Shown one piece after another: positions 1 through 8,117 of a stretch of 64,000 bases of DNA. The DNA is from Azospirillum sp. 412522 (GTDB taxonomy: Bacteria > Pseudomonadota > Alphaproteobacteria > Azospirillales > Azospirillaceae). A program made the position numbers and the translations under genes. The DNA lies in the NCBI RefSeq assembly GCF_019805165.1, contig NZ_RWIJ01000010.1:95067-159066 (forward strand). The letters run 5' to 3'. The notes beneath the pieces were generated by a model, which searched no databases, was not told the origin of the DNA, and was given only the letters and a program-made list of their open reading frames with translations. Position 1 is the stretch's first letter; every line of letters starts with the position of its first letter.

Positions 1-585
1 GAAATGAAGCTGTCGGTCGCCAAGCTGCCGAACGCCGCCCTGTGGAAGGCCTTCACCGAACTGGCCAAGACCGCCGAGGCGGAAGAGGCCCCGCCGCCGA
101 AGAAGGGCGCCAAGGCCAAGGCCGCCGCTCCCGCCGCCCCCTCGTCGGACGTCGTCATGCAGCAGGCGATGGCCGCGATGGGCGAGGCCGGGACGGAGCT
201 GCGCATCGACGCGCTGAACCTCGACACCCCGGCGACGGCCGGCACCGCCACCGGCGCGCTCAAGGTCGCCACCCAGGCCGCCTTCGGCGTCACCGGCGGC
301 GCCAACGTCCTGCTGCGCGGCATCGACGCCGCGGTGAAGGCGATGCAGCCGGCCCCGGGCGCCAAGCCCGACAAGGAGACCCAGGATCTGCTGGCCGGTC
401 TGGCGATGGTCCAGGCCCTGGGCCAGGCCGGCAAGGACGACACCGGCGCCGACACCCGCACCTACAAGATCGACGTGACGGAGACCGGCCAGCTCCTGCT
501 GAACGGCGCCGACATGACCGCCCTGCTGGGCGGCGGCGCCGAGCCCGCCCCGGCCCCGGTGGAGCAGCCAAAGAAGAAGAAGTAA
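1..585 (+). CDS. C-terminal part of an unknown, DUF2125/DUF945-like protein
   Basis: The reading frame is open at the left window edge (GAA precedes the first visible ATG at position 4), so the gene probably begins upstream and only about 194 codons are visible. The visible part has an Ala/Lys-rich low-complexity linker (residues 25-50) followed by an alternating hydrophobic pattern (TELRIDALNLDTP, TYKIDVTETGQLLLNG) that resembles the C-terminal end of DUF2125/DUF945-type envelope proteins, which are beta-rich and of unknown role. It ends in a proline-rich tail with four lysines. The family assignment rests on pattern recognition only. It is followed 182 bp later by htpG in the same direction, but the gap carries its own promoter candidate, so they are probably separate units. 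Confidence 0.6.
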   Translation, partial: EMKLSVAKLPNAALWKAFTELAKTAEAEEAPPPKKGAKAKAAAPAAPSSDVVMQQAMAAMGEAGTELRIDALNLDTPATAGTATGALKVATQAAFGVTGGANVLLRGIDAAVKAMQPAPGAKPDKETQDLLAGLAMVQALGQAGKDDTGADTRTYKIDVTETGQLLLNGADMTALLGGGAEPAPAPVEQPKKKK

Positions 586-691
586 GGGACAGCGGGCGTG
601 GGGGATCGCTTCCCCCCGCGCCCCATCCCCACAACGGCCCTCCTCCGCGACACCCCGCCGCACACCTCCCGCGGTTGCACGGCACAAGCCT

Positions 692-719
692 CTTGAACGG
701 CCGGGACGCTTTCACATAT
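692..719 (+). promoter_or_regulatory. Possible RpoH (sigma-32) promoter of htpG
   Basis: CTTGAA at 692-697 and CACATAT at 713-719 are separated by 15 bp. This resembles the heat-shock CTTGAA / CCCCATNT-type promoter, with a weaker -10 half. Transcription would start about 40 bases before the htpG ATG. HtpG is a classical RpoH target, which supports the reading, but the -10 is only a partial match. Confidence 0.4.
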
Positions 720-767
720 CTCCGCCGTCTTGACGCCAACACCCGTAAAACCAATGAAGGTGCCCCC

Positions 768-2648
768 ATGACCGAGGAACGGCTCAGTTTTCAAGCCGAG
801 GTCAGCCGTCTGCTCGACATCGTCGCCCACTCGCTCTACAGCGAGAAAGAAGTGTTCCTGCGCGAACTGGTCTCCAACGCGTCGGACGCCTGCGACCGCC
901 TGCGCTACGCGGCCCTGACCCAGCCCGAACTCTCGGCCGACGATCCGAACCTCAAGGTCCGCCTGCTGGTCGACAAGGACGCGCGGACCCTGACCGTCGC
1001 CGACAACGGCATCGGCATGAACCGCGAGGATCTGGTCGAGAATCTCGGCACCATCGCCCGGTCCGGCACCGCCGCCTTCATGAAGTCGCTGGAAGGGGCT
1101 GAGAAGGGTGACGGCAAGAAGGACGTCAACCTGATCGGCCAGTTCGGCGTCGGCTTCTATTCCGCCTTCATGGCCGCCGACAAGGTCACCGTGCTGACCC
1201 GCAAGGCCGGCGAGGCCACCGGCTGGCGCTGGGAATCCGACGGCAAGGGCGAGTTCACGATCGCCGAGGCCGACGGCCTGTCGCGCGGCACGAAGATCGT
1301 CCTGCATCTGCGCGCGGGCGACGACGAGTATCTCGACGAGGCCCGTCTCGGCGGCATCGTCCGCAAATATTCCGACCACATCGCCATCCCGATCCTGTTC
1401 GGCGAGGGCGAGGACGCCAAGGCGCTGAACAGCGCGTCGGCCCTGTGGACGCGGTCGAAGTCGGAGATCACCGCCGAGCAGTACAAGGAATTCTACCACC
1501 ATGTCGGCCACGCCTTCGACGATCCGTGGCTGACCCTGCACTGGCGGGCCGAAGGGGCGCTGGAATACACCAACCTGCTCTATGTCCCCTCGACCAAGCC
1601 CTTCGACCTGTTCGACCCCAAGCGCGCCCACCGGGTGAAGCTGTACGTCAAGCGCGTCTTCATCACCGACGCGGCGGAAGGGCTGATCCCGCCCTACCTG
1701 CGCTTCCTGCGCGGCGTGGTCGACAGCGAGGATCTGCCGCTGAACATCAGCCGCGAGATGCTGCAGCACAACCCGATGCTGGCCAAGATCAAGGCCGGCA
1801 TCACCCGGCGCGTCCTGTCGGAGCTGTCGAAGAAGGCCAAGGACAGCGAGAACGCGGCCGAGTACGACAGCTTCTGGGAGAATTTCGGCGCGGTGCTGAA
1901 GGAAGGCCTCTACGAGGACTACGAGCACCGGGACGAGCTGCTGAAGCTGCTGCGCTTCCGCACCACCGCCGGCGACGAGCTGGTGTCGCTGGAGCAGTAT
2001 GTCGCCCGCATGAAGGAGGGCCAGGACGCCATCTTCACCATCAGCGGCGACGACATCGACACCCTGCTGCGCAGCCCGCAGCTGGAAGGCTTCAAGGCCA
2101 AGGGCGTCGAGGTGCTGCTGCTGACCGACCCGGTGGACGAGTTCTGGATGCCGTCGGTCGGCGTCTATGACGGCAAGCCCTTCAAGTCGGTGACCCGCGG
2201 CGGCGCCGACCTCGGCAAGATCAAGGGCGAGGAGACCGAAAAGCCGGAGGAGAAGGCGCCGGAGGGCGAACTGACCGACCTGCTGGCCCTGCTGAAGCTG
2301 ACCCTGTCGGACGCGGTGAAGGACGTCCGCAAGTCCGAACGCCTGACCGGCAGCGCCGTGTGTCTGGTGGCCGACGACAACGACATGGACATGCACCTGG
2401 AACGCCTGCTGAAGCAGCACAAACAGCTGAACGGCGAGGTCGGCAAGCGCATCCTGGAGATCAACCCATCCCACGCCCTGATCAAGCGGCTGGCCGAACG
2501 GGCCAAGGGCGCCGGCGCCACCGACGCGCTGGAGGATGCGGCCTGGCTGCTGCTCGACCAGGCCCGCATCGTCGAGGGCGAACCCCTGCCCGACCCCGCC
2601 GCCTTCGCCCGCCGTCTGGCGAGCGCGATGGAGAAGGGGCTGGCGTAA
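768..2648 (+). CDS. htpG: Molecular chaperone HtpG (bacterial Hsp90)
   Basis: Cytosolic ATP-dependent Hsp90 chaperone of 626 residues, full family length. The GHKL ATPase domain is intact at the N-terminus: ELVSNASDACDRLRY carries the catalytic Glu and the Asn, VADNGIGM the nucleotide-binding Asp, and GQFGVGFYSAFM the lid/glycine motif. The middle domain contains the conserved GVVDSEDLPLNISREMLQ segment and the C-terminal dimerisation part ends at the stop. The start is the ATG at 768, preceded by GAAGG seven bases upstream. The frame stays open further upstream, but that extension is low-complexity and overlaps the previous gene, so it is not coding. An intrinsic terminator follows 25 bp after the stop. 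Confidence 0.97.
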   Translation: MTEERLSFQAEVSRLLDIVAHSLYSEKEVFLRELVSNASDACDRLRYAALTQPELSADDPNLKVRLLVDKDARTLTVADNGIGMNREDLVENLGTIARSGTAAFMKSLEGAEKGDGKKDVNLIGQFGVGFYSAFMAADKVTVLTRKAGEATGWRWESDGKGEFTIAEADGLSRGTKIVLHLRAGDDEYLDEARLGGIVRKYSDHIAIPILFGEGEDAKALNSASALWTRSKSEITAEQYKEFYHHVGHAFDDPWLTLHWRAEGALEYTNLLYVPSTKPFDLFDPKRAHRVKLYVKRVFITDAAEGLIPPYLRFLRGVVDSEDLPLNISREMLQHNPMLAKIKAGITRRVLSELSKKAKDSENAAEYDSFWENFGAVLKEGLYEDYEHRDELLKLLRFRTTAGDELVSLEQYVARMKEGQDAIFTISGDDIDTLLRSPQLEGFKAKGVEVLLLTDPVDEFWMPSVGVYDGKPFKSVTRGGADLGKIKGEETEKPEEKAPEGELTDLLALLKLTLSDAVKDVRKSERLTGSAVCLVADDNDMDMHLERLLKQHKQLNGEVGKRILEINPSHALIKRLAERAKGAGATDALEDAAWLLLDQARIVEGEPLPDPAAFARRLASAMEKGLA

Positions 2649-2673
2649 GGATTGGCTGCGGATCGATAACCGG

Positions 2674-2706
2674 AAAGCCCTCTCCTCTCCGCAGGAGGGG
2701 GCTTTT
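2674..2706. terminator. Bidirectional intrinsic terminator between htpG and the kinase gene
   Basis: AAAGCCCTCTCCT (2674-2686) pairs with AGGAGGGGGCTTT (2693-2705) with one mismatch. The loop is six bases, a T-run follows on the plus strand and an A-run precedes it. It sits between two convergent genes and could serve both. Confidence 0.75.
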
Positions 2707-2711
2707 CTCTT

Positions 2712-3935
2712 CTACCCCCGCCCCACCCGCGACGGCGGGAAGACCAGCGAAATGGTGGTGCCCTCGTCGCGCCGGCTGACGACGTCCAATCGGCCGCCAT
2801 GCAGTTCGATCAGCCGCTTGGTCAAAGGCAGGCCCAGTCCGGTGCCGACCTGGACGCGGGCCAGCGCACTGTCCACCTGCCCCCAGGGCTCCAGCGCCTT
2901 GGCCAGCTCCTCTCCGGTCATGCCGATGCCGGTGTCGTAAACCGATAGCCACAGCGCACCGTCCGCCGCCACGCGGCCACGAAGCGTCACGATCCCTTCG
3001 GTGGGCGTGAACTTCACCGCGTTGGACAGCAGGTTCAGCAGCATCTGGCGCAGCTTGCGTTCGTCCGCCCGCAGCGGCGGCAGGTCCATCGGCACCGCGG
3101 TGGCGATGCTCACGCCATGGCGCGAGGCCCTTTCGGCCAGCAGACGCGCCGTGCCGATCGCCACCCGCACCACATCCACCGTTCCGTCCACAAGCTCCAG
3201 CCGGTCGGCGTCGGCCTTGGACAGGTCGAGCAGATCGTTGATCAGTTCCATCAGGTGCCGGCCGCTTTCGGCGATGTCGCGGGCATATTCGCGATAGAGC
3301 GGAATGGTGTGCGGCCCCAGCACCTCCTGCTCCAGCAACTCGGCGAACCCCATCATCGCGGTCAGCGGCGTGCGGATCTCGTGGCTCATGTTGGCGAGAA
3401 AGGAGGTTTTGGCCCGGATCGCCCGCTCGGCCTGCCGGCGTGCCTCCTCCAGTTCGCGGGCGCGCAGTTCCGTCTGTTCGGCAGAGCGCGCCATCAGCCC
3501 GGTCACCGTGCCGACACCGAGATAGCGGCCTTCCGCCACCACCAGGAAGCCGGTCGCCAGCGCCGCCGGCTTCAGCCGAGCCAGCCGCCGCCCGATCTCC
3601 GCCAGCGGAGTCGCCCCCTCGATCAATAGCGGATTCGGGTCCATGAGGTTGGAAACCGGCATTTCGCGAGCCGGCCCGCCGCCTCCCTCTCCCCCGCCGT
3701 CCGGCAGCAGCCGGCCACGCTCCAGCAGTCCGGCGACCCGGCCGTCGCCGTCGACCACCGGCAGGGCGGCAAGCTCCGGCTGGCGGAGGAAGCGGGCGAG
3801 CGCCGCCGCGCAATCCTGGGCCGGAGCCAGCGGCGGAACCGGTACGGCCAGTCCGGCGGCGGTGAAGGCGGGTTCATCCATATGCGGCTCCGCCGTCATC
3901 GCCGGGGCGGGAGACCGGAAATCGAATGGCGTCAT
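2712..3935 (-). CDS. Orphan sensor histidine kinase with N-terminal CBS-like pair
   Basis: A 407-residue soluble hybrid of a ligand-binding region and a kinase. Residues about 30-150 look like two CBS motifs (LPVVDGDGRVAGLLERG and a second ending in YLGVGTVTGLMARS). A short Arg/Glu-rich coiled segment (153-175) joins them to a HisKA domain with FLANMSHEIRTPL (phospho-acceptor His185) and a HATPase_c domain with the N box (LLNLLSNAVKF), G1 (VYDTGIGM) and G2 (GTGLGLPL). No transmembrane segment is visible, so the signal is probably intracellular, perhaps an adenine nucleotide as for other CBS pairs (inference). No response regulator is adjacent. The ATG at 3935 has a strong GGAGGGGAG ribosome-binding site. 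It converges on htpG. Confidence 0.85.
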   Translation of the reverse strand: MTPFDFRSPAPAMTAEPHMDEPAFTAAGLAVPVPPLAPAQDCAAALARFLRQPELAALPVVDGDGRVAGLLERGRLLPDGGGEGGGGPAREMPVSNLMDPNPLLIEGATPLAEIGRRLARLKPAALATGFLVVAEGRYLGVGTVTGLMARSAEQTELRARELEEARRQAERAIRAKTSFLANMSHEIRTPLTAMMGFAELLEQEVLGPHTIPLYREYARDIAESGRHLMELINDLLDLSKADADRLELVDGTVDVVRVAIGTARLLAERASRHGVSIATAVPMDLPPLRADERKLRQMLLNLLSNAVKFTPTEGIVTLRGRVAADGALWLSVYDTGIGMTGEELAKALEPWGQVDSALARVQVGTGLGLPLTKRLIELHGGRLDVVSRRDEGTTISLVFPPSRVGRG

Positions 3936-4161
3936 CGTGGCTCCCCTCCTCCCCGTCGGGCATGGTCCCGTCCGGCAGGGTCACATCCGATGCTGCGTCG
4001 TCCCGGACTGTACGGCGCTCCTTCCGGGAAAACCTAGCAGGGGAATATGAGCAATTGGTTTCCGTCCCACCTCTTGGTTCCACCAGCCAATAGTCTGAAG
4101 GTCTTATGCCTTTGCCTGGGAAAGTCTGCGGCAACCGGCCGTCCGGCAGGGGCGTGGGTAT

Positions 4162-4190
4162 TTGAGAATGCCTACGAAACACAGTATGAT
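4162..4190 (+). promoter_or_regulatory. Sigma-70-type promoter of the fur gene
   Basis: TTGAGA at 4162-4167 and TATGAT at 4185-4190 are separated by exactly 17 bp, a near-consensus housekeeping promoter. It predicts a leader of about 145 bases before the Fur start codon at 4345. The rest of the 3936-4344 gap shows no gene. Confidence 0.6.
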
Positions 4191-4344
4191 GGTCGGGTAT
4201 TCGGGGTGCCGCGAACGGCCGGCCGGGGGCGAACCGCCCAATCGGCTTCGGTGCCGTGGTTCGGCGTCGGCACCCCGGGCCTCAGGGAGACCGGAGGGGC
4301 GAACCGACGCCCGTCGAACGAAGACAGGATTACAGGGGATGTCC

Positions 4345-4776
4345 ATGCCCTCGCGCCTCGAGGAACTGTGCGTGAAGAAGGGGTTGAAGATGACCGACCA
4401 GCGGCGCGTGATCTCGCGCGTGCTGTCGGAGGCGACGGACCACCCCGATGTGGAGGAGGTGCATCGCCGCGCGTCCGCCATCGACCCGCGCATTTCCATC
4501 GCCACGGTCTATCGCACGATGCGGCTGTTCGAGGAGGCGCATGTCATCGACCGGCTCGATTTCGGAGACGGCCGCGCGCGCTACGAAGAAACGAGGACCG
4601 ATCATCACCATCATCTGATAGATGTCGATTCGGGTGAAGTGATCGAGTTCACCAACGATGAAATGGAACGGCTGAAGGAAAGCATAGCCCGCGAACTGGG
4701 CTATGACCTGATCGGCCATCGGTTGGAACTCTACGGTGTCCCGCGCAAACGCCGTGCCGACAAATCTGAGTCTTGA
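4345..4776 (+). CDS. fur: Fur/Mur-family metalloregulator
   Basis: A 143-residue Fur-superfamily repressor: an N-terminal winged helix (LKMTDQRRVISRVL through ISIATVYRTMRLFEEAHVIDRL) followed by the metal-binding dimerisation domain with HHHHLIDVDSGEVIEF. The CxxC pair that holds structural zinc in classical Fur is replaced here (DVDSGE), as in alphaproteobacterial Fur/Mur proteins, many of which sense manganese as well as or instead of iron. The start is the ATG at 4345, six bases after AGGGG; another ATG six bases upstream has no room for a ribosome-binding site. It is monocistronic behind its own promoter. Whether it is functionally Fur or Mur cannot be decided from sequence; Irr is less likely because no HxH heme motif is seen. 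Confidence 0.88.
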   Translation: MPSRLEELCVKKGLKMTDQRRVISRVLSEATDHPDVEEVHRRASAIDPRISIATVYRTMRLFEEAHVIDRLDFGDGRARYEETRTDHHHHLIDVDSGEVIEFTNDEMERLKESIARELGYDLIGHRLELYGVPRKRRADKSES

Positions 4777-4843
4777 CTGTATCCGGACCTGATTTGGGCC
4801 GCGCACAAGGGGTGGCGGCTAAGTTCGCACCCACCCGGAATCG

Positions 4844-4862
4844 CCACCCGCGAAACGGGTGG
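4844..4862. other. Perfect 7-bp hairpin downstream of fur
   Basis: CCACCCG and CGGGTGG pair perfectly around a five-base loop, 68 bp after the fur stop. No T-run follows, so it is not a standard intrinsic terminator. It could be a 3'-end stabiliser or a processing site. Confidence 0.35.
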
Positions 4863-4972
4863 ATCAGGCGTTGATCGCTTGCGGGGTGCATCGGGTGCCG
4901 GTCTGGACCTTGCCGGCCGCTGGCCCAAGGTTAGGCGAGGAGCAAACCTCACTGACCGGAACCGGCCGCACC

Positions 4973-5362
4973 ATGGATGACCGTCACGATCAACGCCCCG
5001 ACGCCCGGCCCGAAAGCCCGCCAAGCACCGCAGGGCCGGCCACTTCCAGGATTGACGCAAACAGGGCCGAGGCGAATGCCGGCGCGCCGGGCCTCGACCC
5101 GGTTCTGGAGCGGCTCGACCGCCTGTCGGATCTGCTGATGCGCCGCATCGACCGGCTGGAGGAGCGGGTCCGCAGCCTGGAGCAGGACAATGGCGAGATC
5201 ATCAACCTGCTGATCGCCGTCAAGGCCGGGCTGGAGGAAGCGTCGGGCGACCTGATCGCCCAGCTCGAGGACGCCGACGCCGACGGACCGGAAGACGGGT
5301 CCGACGAGACGGAGGACGGGCCGCTCTTCGAGGTTCCCTGCGGCCCGACCATGCTGCACTGA
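4973..5362 (+). CDS. Small acidic coiled-coil protein of unknown function
   Basis: A 129-residue protein that I do not recognise. The N-terminal third is Pro/Ala/Arg-rich and looks disordered. Residues about 42-90 form a heptad-like amphipathic stretch (LERLDRLSDLLMRRIDRLEERVRSLEQ) typical of a coiled coil. The tail is very acidic (EDADADGPEDGSDETED). No signal peptide or membrane segment is seen. The ATG at 4973 is chosen because the alternative GTG at 4859 lies inside a hairpin. Its ribosome-binding site is weak. It stands alone, 57 bp before the HAD gene in the same direction. Confidence 0.6.
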   Translation: MDDRHDQRPDARPESPPSTAGPATSRIDANRAEANAGAPGLDPVLERLDRLSDLLMRRIDRLEERVRSLEQDNGEIINLLIAVKAGLEEASGDLIAQLEDADADGPEDGSDETEDGPLFEVPCGPTMLH

Positions 5363-5420
5363 CCGGGGCCGACCTGAAAAGCCTTGCCCGCCCGACGGCG
5401 ACGGTCGGATAAATGCGGTC

Positions 5421-6188
5421 ATGCACACGACATCCGCCCCGCCGCGCGGCCAAGAGCCCCGGATCAGCATCACGCCGCCTGCTCCGTTGCCGGCGGCCGC
5501 ACCCGACTCGCCGGCTTCCATGCCATCGATTTCTGAAGCATCGGTTTCAGAGTCAGCGGTTTCCGGGCCAACGGTTTCCGGACCGGCCGGCGTCGCCTTC
5601 TTCGACTTCGACGGGACGCTGATCCATGGCGACAGCCTGCCGATGTTCGTCGGCGAGGTAATCGGCCGGCGCCGCGCGGCCCTGGCGCTGGCCGATGCCA
5701 TCCGCTCGGCCCTGCACCGCCATGTCCGCGGCCGCGGACCGGGTTGCGACTTTCCCGGGTCGGTGAAGGCGATCTACCTGAAGCGCACCCTGCGCGGACT
5801 GCCGGTGGCCGATGCGCTGGCCGCGGCGGAGCGCATGGTTCCCCGCGTACGCTGGCACCGGCCGATGCTGGACGTGCTGAAGGAGCACCGCCGCCAGGGC
5901 CGCCGCGTGGTGGTTGCCACCGGTGCGCTCGACCTCTACATGCCGGCCCTGCTGCGCGGGCTGGAGGTGGACGATCTGCTGGCGACCGGCATGGAGGTGG
6001 TGGACGGCAAGCTGACCGGACGACTCGGCACCGCCAACTGCGTGCGCCGTGACAAGGCGGAGCGGGTGACCGACTGGATCGCCGCCAACGGCCCGGTCGC
6101 CGCCACCTGGGGCTATGGCAACCATCCCAGCGACCTGCCGATGCTGGCTCTGATGCACAAGGGCGAAGTGGTGCGCATTCGACGATAG
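5421..6188 (+). CDS. HAD-IB family hydrolase (phosphoserine-phosphatase-like)
   Basis: Haloacid-dehalogenase phosphatase with the nucleophile motif FFDFDGTL (Asp62, Asp64), motif II in VVVATGALDLYMPALL, the conserved Lys in RRDKAERV, and motif IV in YGNHPSDLPML. The C1-cap pattern after the first motif is that of subfamily IB, which includes phosphoserine phosphatases and CicA-like enzymes; the substrate is unknown. The first 55 residues are an extra Ser/Pro/Val-rich leader with degenerate repeats (SVSESAVSGPTVSGP) not usual in the family. A downstream in-frame ATG at 5520 could be the true start, which would shorten the leader. No strong ribosome-binding site supports either. Confidence 0.82.
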   Translation: MHTTSAPPRGQEPRISITPPAPLPAAAPDSPASMPSISEASVSESAVSGPTVSGPAGVAFFDFDGTLIHGDSLPMFVGEVIGRRRAALALADAIRSALHRHVRGRGPGCDFPGSVKAIYLKRTLRGLPVADALAAAERMVPRVRWHRPMLDVLKEHRRQGRRVVVATGALDLYMPALLRGLEVDDLLATGMEVVDGKLTGRLGTANCVRRDKAERVTDWIAANGPVAATWGYGNHPSDLPMLALMHKGEVVRIRR

Positions 6189-6278
6189 TCGAACCACAGG
6201 TAGCGGCGGTTTACAACCCGCCCCCCCGCCCGCATACTCCCCGCGTCCATGACAAAAACATGATGGACGGAGGGGAAC

Positions 6279-6653
6279 GTGGCTTTCAGCATCGATGCCG
6301 ACATCCGGATGCCGGGCTATGGCGGGCGCCGGGCCGTGGTTGCCGATGCCGACCGCGTCAACCGTGAGTTGCTTGCCGGCCATCTGTCCGGCCGCGGCTT
6401 CCAGGTCTCGCAGACCGCCGATGCGCTGGAGGCTCTGACCATCATCGGCGCGGAGGCGCCGGTCGTGGCCTTGCTGCCGCTGGACCATGAGGGTGACGAC
6501 GGCGACCGCGCCGCGGCGCTGGCCGCCATGCTCTATCCGCAGACGCGCATCCTGATGACCGGCCGGCGCATGCCGAACCTGCCCTTCCCCATCCTGCCCT
6601 GCCCGGTCGACCTGACGGCGCTCGACCGCTGGCTGGACGAGGCGACGGCCTAG
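6279..6653 (+). CDS. Stand-alone degenerate receiver-domain protein
   Basis: A 124-residue protein with the fold pattern of a CheY-like receiver (RAVVADADRVNRELLAGHLSGRGFQVSQTADALEAL; RILMTGRRM). The position of the phosphorylated Asp at the end of strand 3 is Pro (VVALLPLD), the acidic pair is reduced to ADAD, and the switch Lys before the last proline appears to be Cys (PCPVD). It should therefore not be phosphorylated in the normal way and may act as a protein-interaction module. It starts with GTG at 6279 behind a very good GGAGGGGAA ribosome-binding site. Its stop codon overlaps that of the convergent sigma-factor gene. No kinase is nearby. Confidence 0.72.
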   Translation: MAFSIDADIRMPGYGGRRAVVADADRVNRELLAGHLSGRGFQVSQTADALEALTIIGAEAPVVALLPLDHEGDDGDRAAALAAMLYPQTRILMTGRRMPNLPFPILPCPVDLTALDRWLDEATA

Positions 6654-7573
6654 AAGACCGAGAGGTGTTCCAGCTTCTGCGGGTTGGCGATCTGATAGAT
6701 CCGCTGGATACGGCCGCCAGCGCCTTCGGAAGCTGCGAATTCGAAGGCCAGAACGCTGCGGAACGCCCCACCCAGTTCGGCCAGCAGCCCAGGCCCGCCA
6801 TTCACCCGCACCGGCACGAATCGGAAATCGGCGCCGCGCTTGCGCTGGACGCCGAGCAGGAAGCGGGCAATGCGGTCGGCACCGAACAGCGGGTTGACCG
6901 CCGTCCGCACCATCCCGCCGCCGTCGCTCAGCCACTGGGCGTCGTCGGAGAGCAGGGCGACGATGGCGGCATAGTCGCGCCGGAGGCTGGCCTCGGCGAA
7001 GGCGTCGGCCAGACGGCGCCCGGCATCGGCGGCGTTTTCCGGCTGGCCCCAGGCGGCGGACGGTTCGGCCAGCCGGGCGCGGGCGCGCCGCATGATCTGG
7101 CGGCAGGCCTCCGCCGACTTGCCGAGCATCGTCGCGATCTCTGCGTAATCCAGGTCCATCGCCTCTCGCAGGACGAAGACCGCCCGTTGGTCCGGCGCCA
7201 AACGCTCCAGCAGAAGCAGCATCGCCAGCGGCACCGACTCGGCCCCCGCCCCCTCGCCATCCTCCACATCCCAGCCGGCGACCTCCGGTTCGGGCAGCCA
7301 GAGCCCGTAATATCGTTCCCGCGCCACCCGGGCTGAGCGCAGCCGGTCGAGCGCCAGCCGCGTCACCAGGGTGGTCAGATAGGCGGGGGCCGACCCGACG
7401 CTGCCGGGCGCCACCGTCGCCCAGCGCAGCCAGGCGTCCTGCAGCGTATCCTCCGCCTCCGCCACCGAGCCGAGCAGTCGGTATGCCAAGGCGCGCAGCC
7501 GCGCCCGCTCACCCGCGAAGGCGGCGAGCGCGGTGTCCGGATCGGCCAAAGCCATCGTGCCGCCAGACGTCAC
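6650..7573 (-). CDS. sigJ: ECF41-type RNA polymerase sigma factor with SnoaL-like extension
   Basis: A 307-residue extracytoplasmic-function sigma factor. Region 2 (RALAYRLLGSVAEAEDTLQDAWLRW) and region 4 (DQRAVFVLREAMDLDYAEIATMLGKSAEACRQIMRRAR) are intact. The ECF41 signatures are present: WLPEP in the linker, SDGGG in the C-terminal domain and NPQKL near the end, with a SnoaL_2-type extension of about 120 residues that in this group replaces a separate anti-sigma factor. It is coupled to the upstream carboxymuconolactone-decarboxylase gene by a GTGA overlap, the hallmark gene pair of ECF41. The start could be this GTG (7573) or an ATG six codons later. ECF41 sigmas usually transcribe their own enzyme gene. 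Confidence 0.93.
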   Translation of the reverse strand: MTSGGTMALADPDTALAAFAGERARLRALAYRLLGSVAEAEDTLQDAWLRWATVAPGSVGSAPAYLTTLVTRLALDRLRSARVARERYYGLWLPEPEVAGWDVEDGEGAGAESVPLAMLLLLERLAPDQRAVFVLREAMDLDYAEIATMLGKSAEACRQIMRRARARLAEPSAAWGQPENAADAGRRLADAFAEASLRRDYAAIVALLSDDAQWLSDGGGMVRTAVNPLFGADRIARFLLGVQRKRGADFRFVPVRVNGGPGLLAELGGAFRSVLAFEFAASEGAGGRIQRIYQIANPQKLEHLSVF

Positions 7574-8022
7574 GCCGCCATCCCCACGGCGGTGCCCTCA
7601 ATATGCTGGGCGATGCCGATGCGGTTCCAGGCGTTGATCTGCGCCGCCGTCACCGTCAACTGGGCGATCTGCTCGGCGCTGAAATGCTGTTGCAGCGCCC
7701 GGTACGCTTCGTCGATCCGGTCATGCTGGGTGCGGGTCAGCACCTCGGCCCAGGCGAAGGCGGCGCGCTCGTCCGGCAGGAACAGCTCCGACCGCTCCCA
7801 CTCGGCAAGCGCGGCGATGCGCTGTTCCGACTGGCCGTCGTGGCGGGCTTCCTTGCTGTGCAGGTCGATGCAATAGGCGCACCCGTTGATCTGCGACACG
7901 CGCAGGTCGATCAGGTGGATCAGCCCGGTCGGCAGGCCGCTGCCCCGGATGGTCTTGGCGGTGGCGTACAGCGTGGCGAACAGGGATGGCGCATCGGTGG
8001 CGACAGTGAAACGGAAAGCCAT
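7570..8022 (-). CDS. Carboxymuconolactone decarboxylase / AhpD-family protein
   Basis: A 150-residue AhpD-like protein with the redox motif CAYC followed by IDLHSKEAR, the arrangement of the peroxidase-active CMD family. Such proteins form trimers or hexamers and use the CxxC pair to reduce peroxides or reactive organic substrates; the physiological substrate of ECF41-linked members is not known to me. The ATG at 8022 (MAFRFTV) is chosen because GAGG lies nine bases upstream; in-frame starts further up would add a segment lacking family resemblance. It is translationally coupled to the ECF41 sigma gene, which points to a redox or envelope stress unit. Confidence 0.88.
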   Translation of the reverse strand: MAFRFTVATDAPSLFATLYATAKTIRGSGLPTGLIHLIDLRVSQINGCAYCIDLHSKEARHDGQSEQRIAALAEWERSELFLPDERAAFAWAEVLTRTQHDRIDEAYRALQQHFSAEQIAQLTVTAAQINAWNRIGIAQHIEGTAVGMAA

Positions 8023-8117
8023 GGTCTTCATCCTCATCTGGAGTGTCATCGCCCCCATGACGGGACAGACCTCTCCGGCGTGACTCATGGCTGCCTTGCG
8101 TTTGCCTCAGGCGCTAC

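Noticed and set aside
462..2474. Minus-strand open frame opposite htpG
   Set aside because: Antisense to a complete Hsp90 gene; composition is that of a shadow frame.
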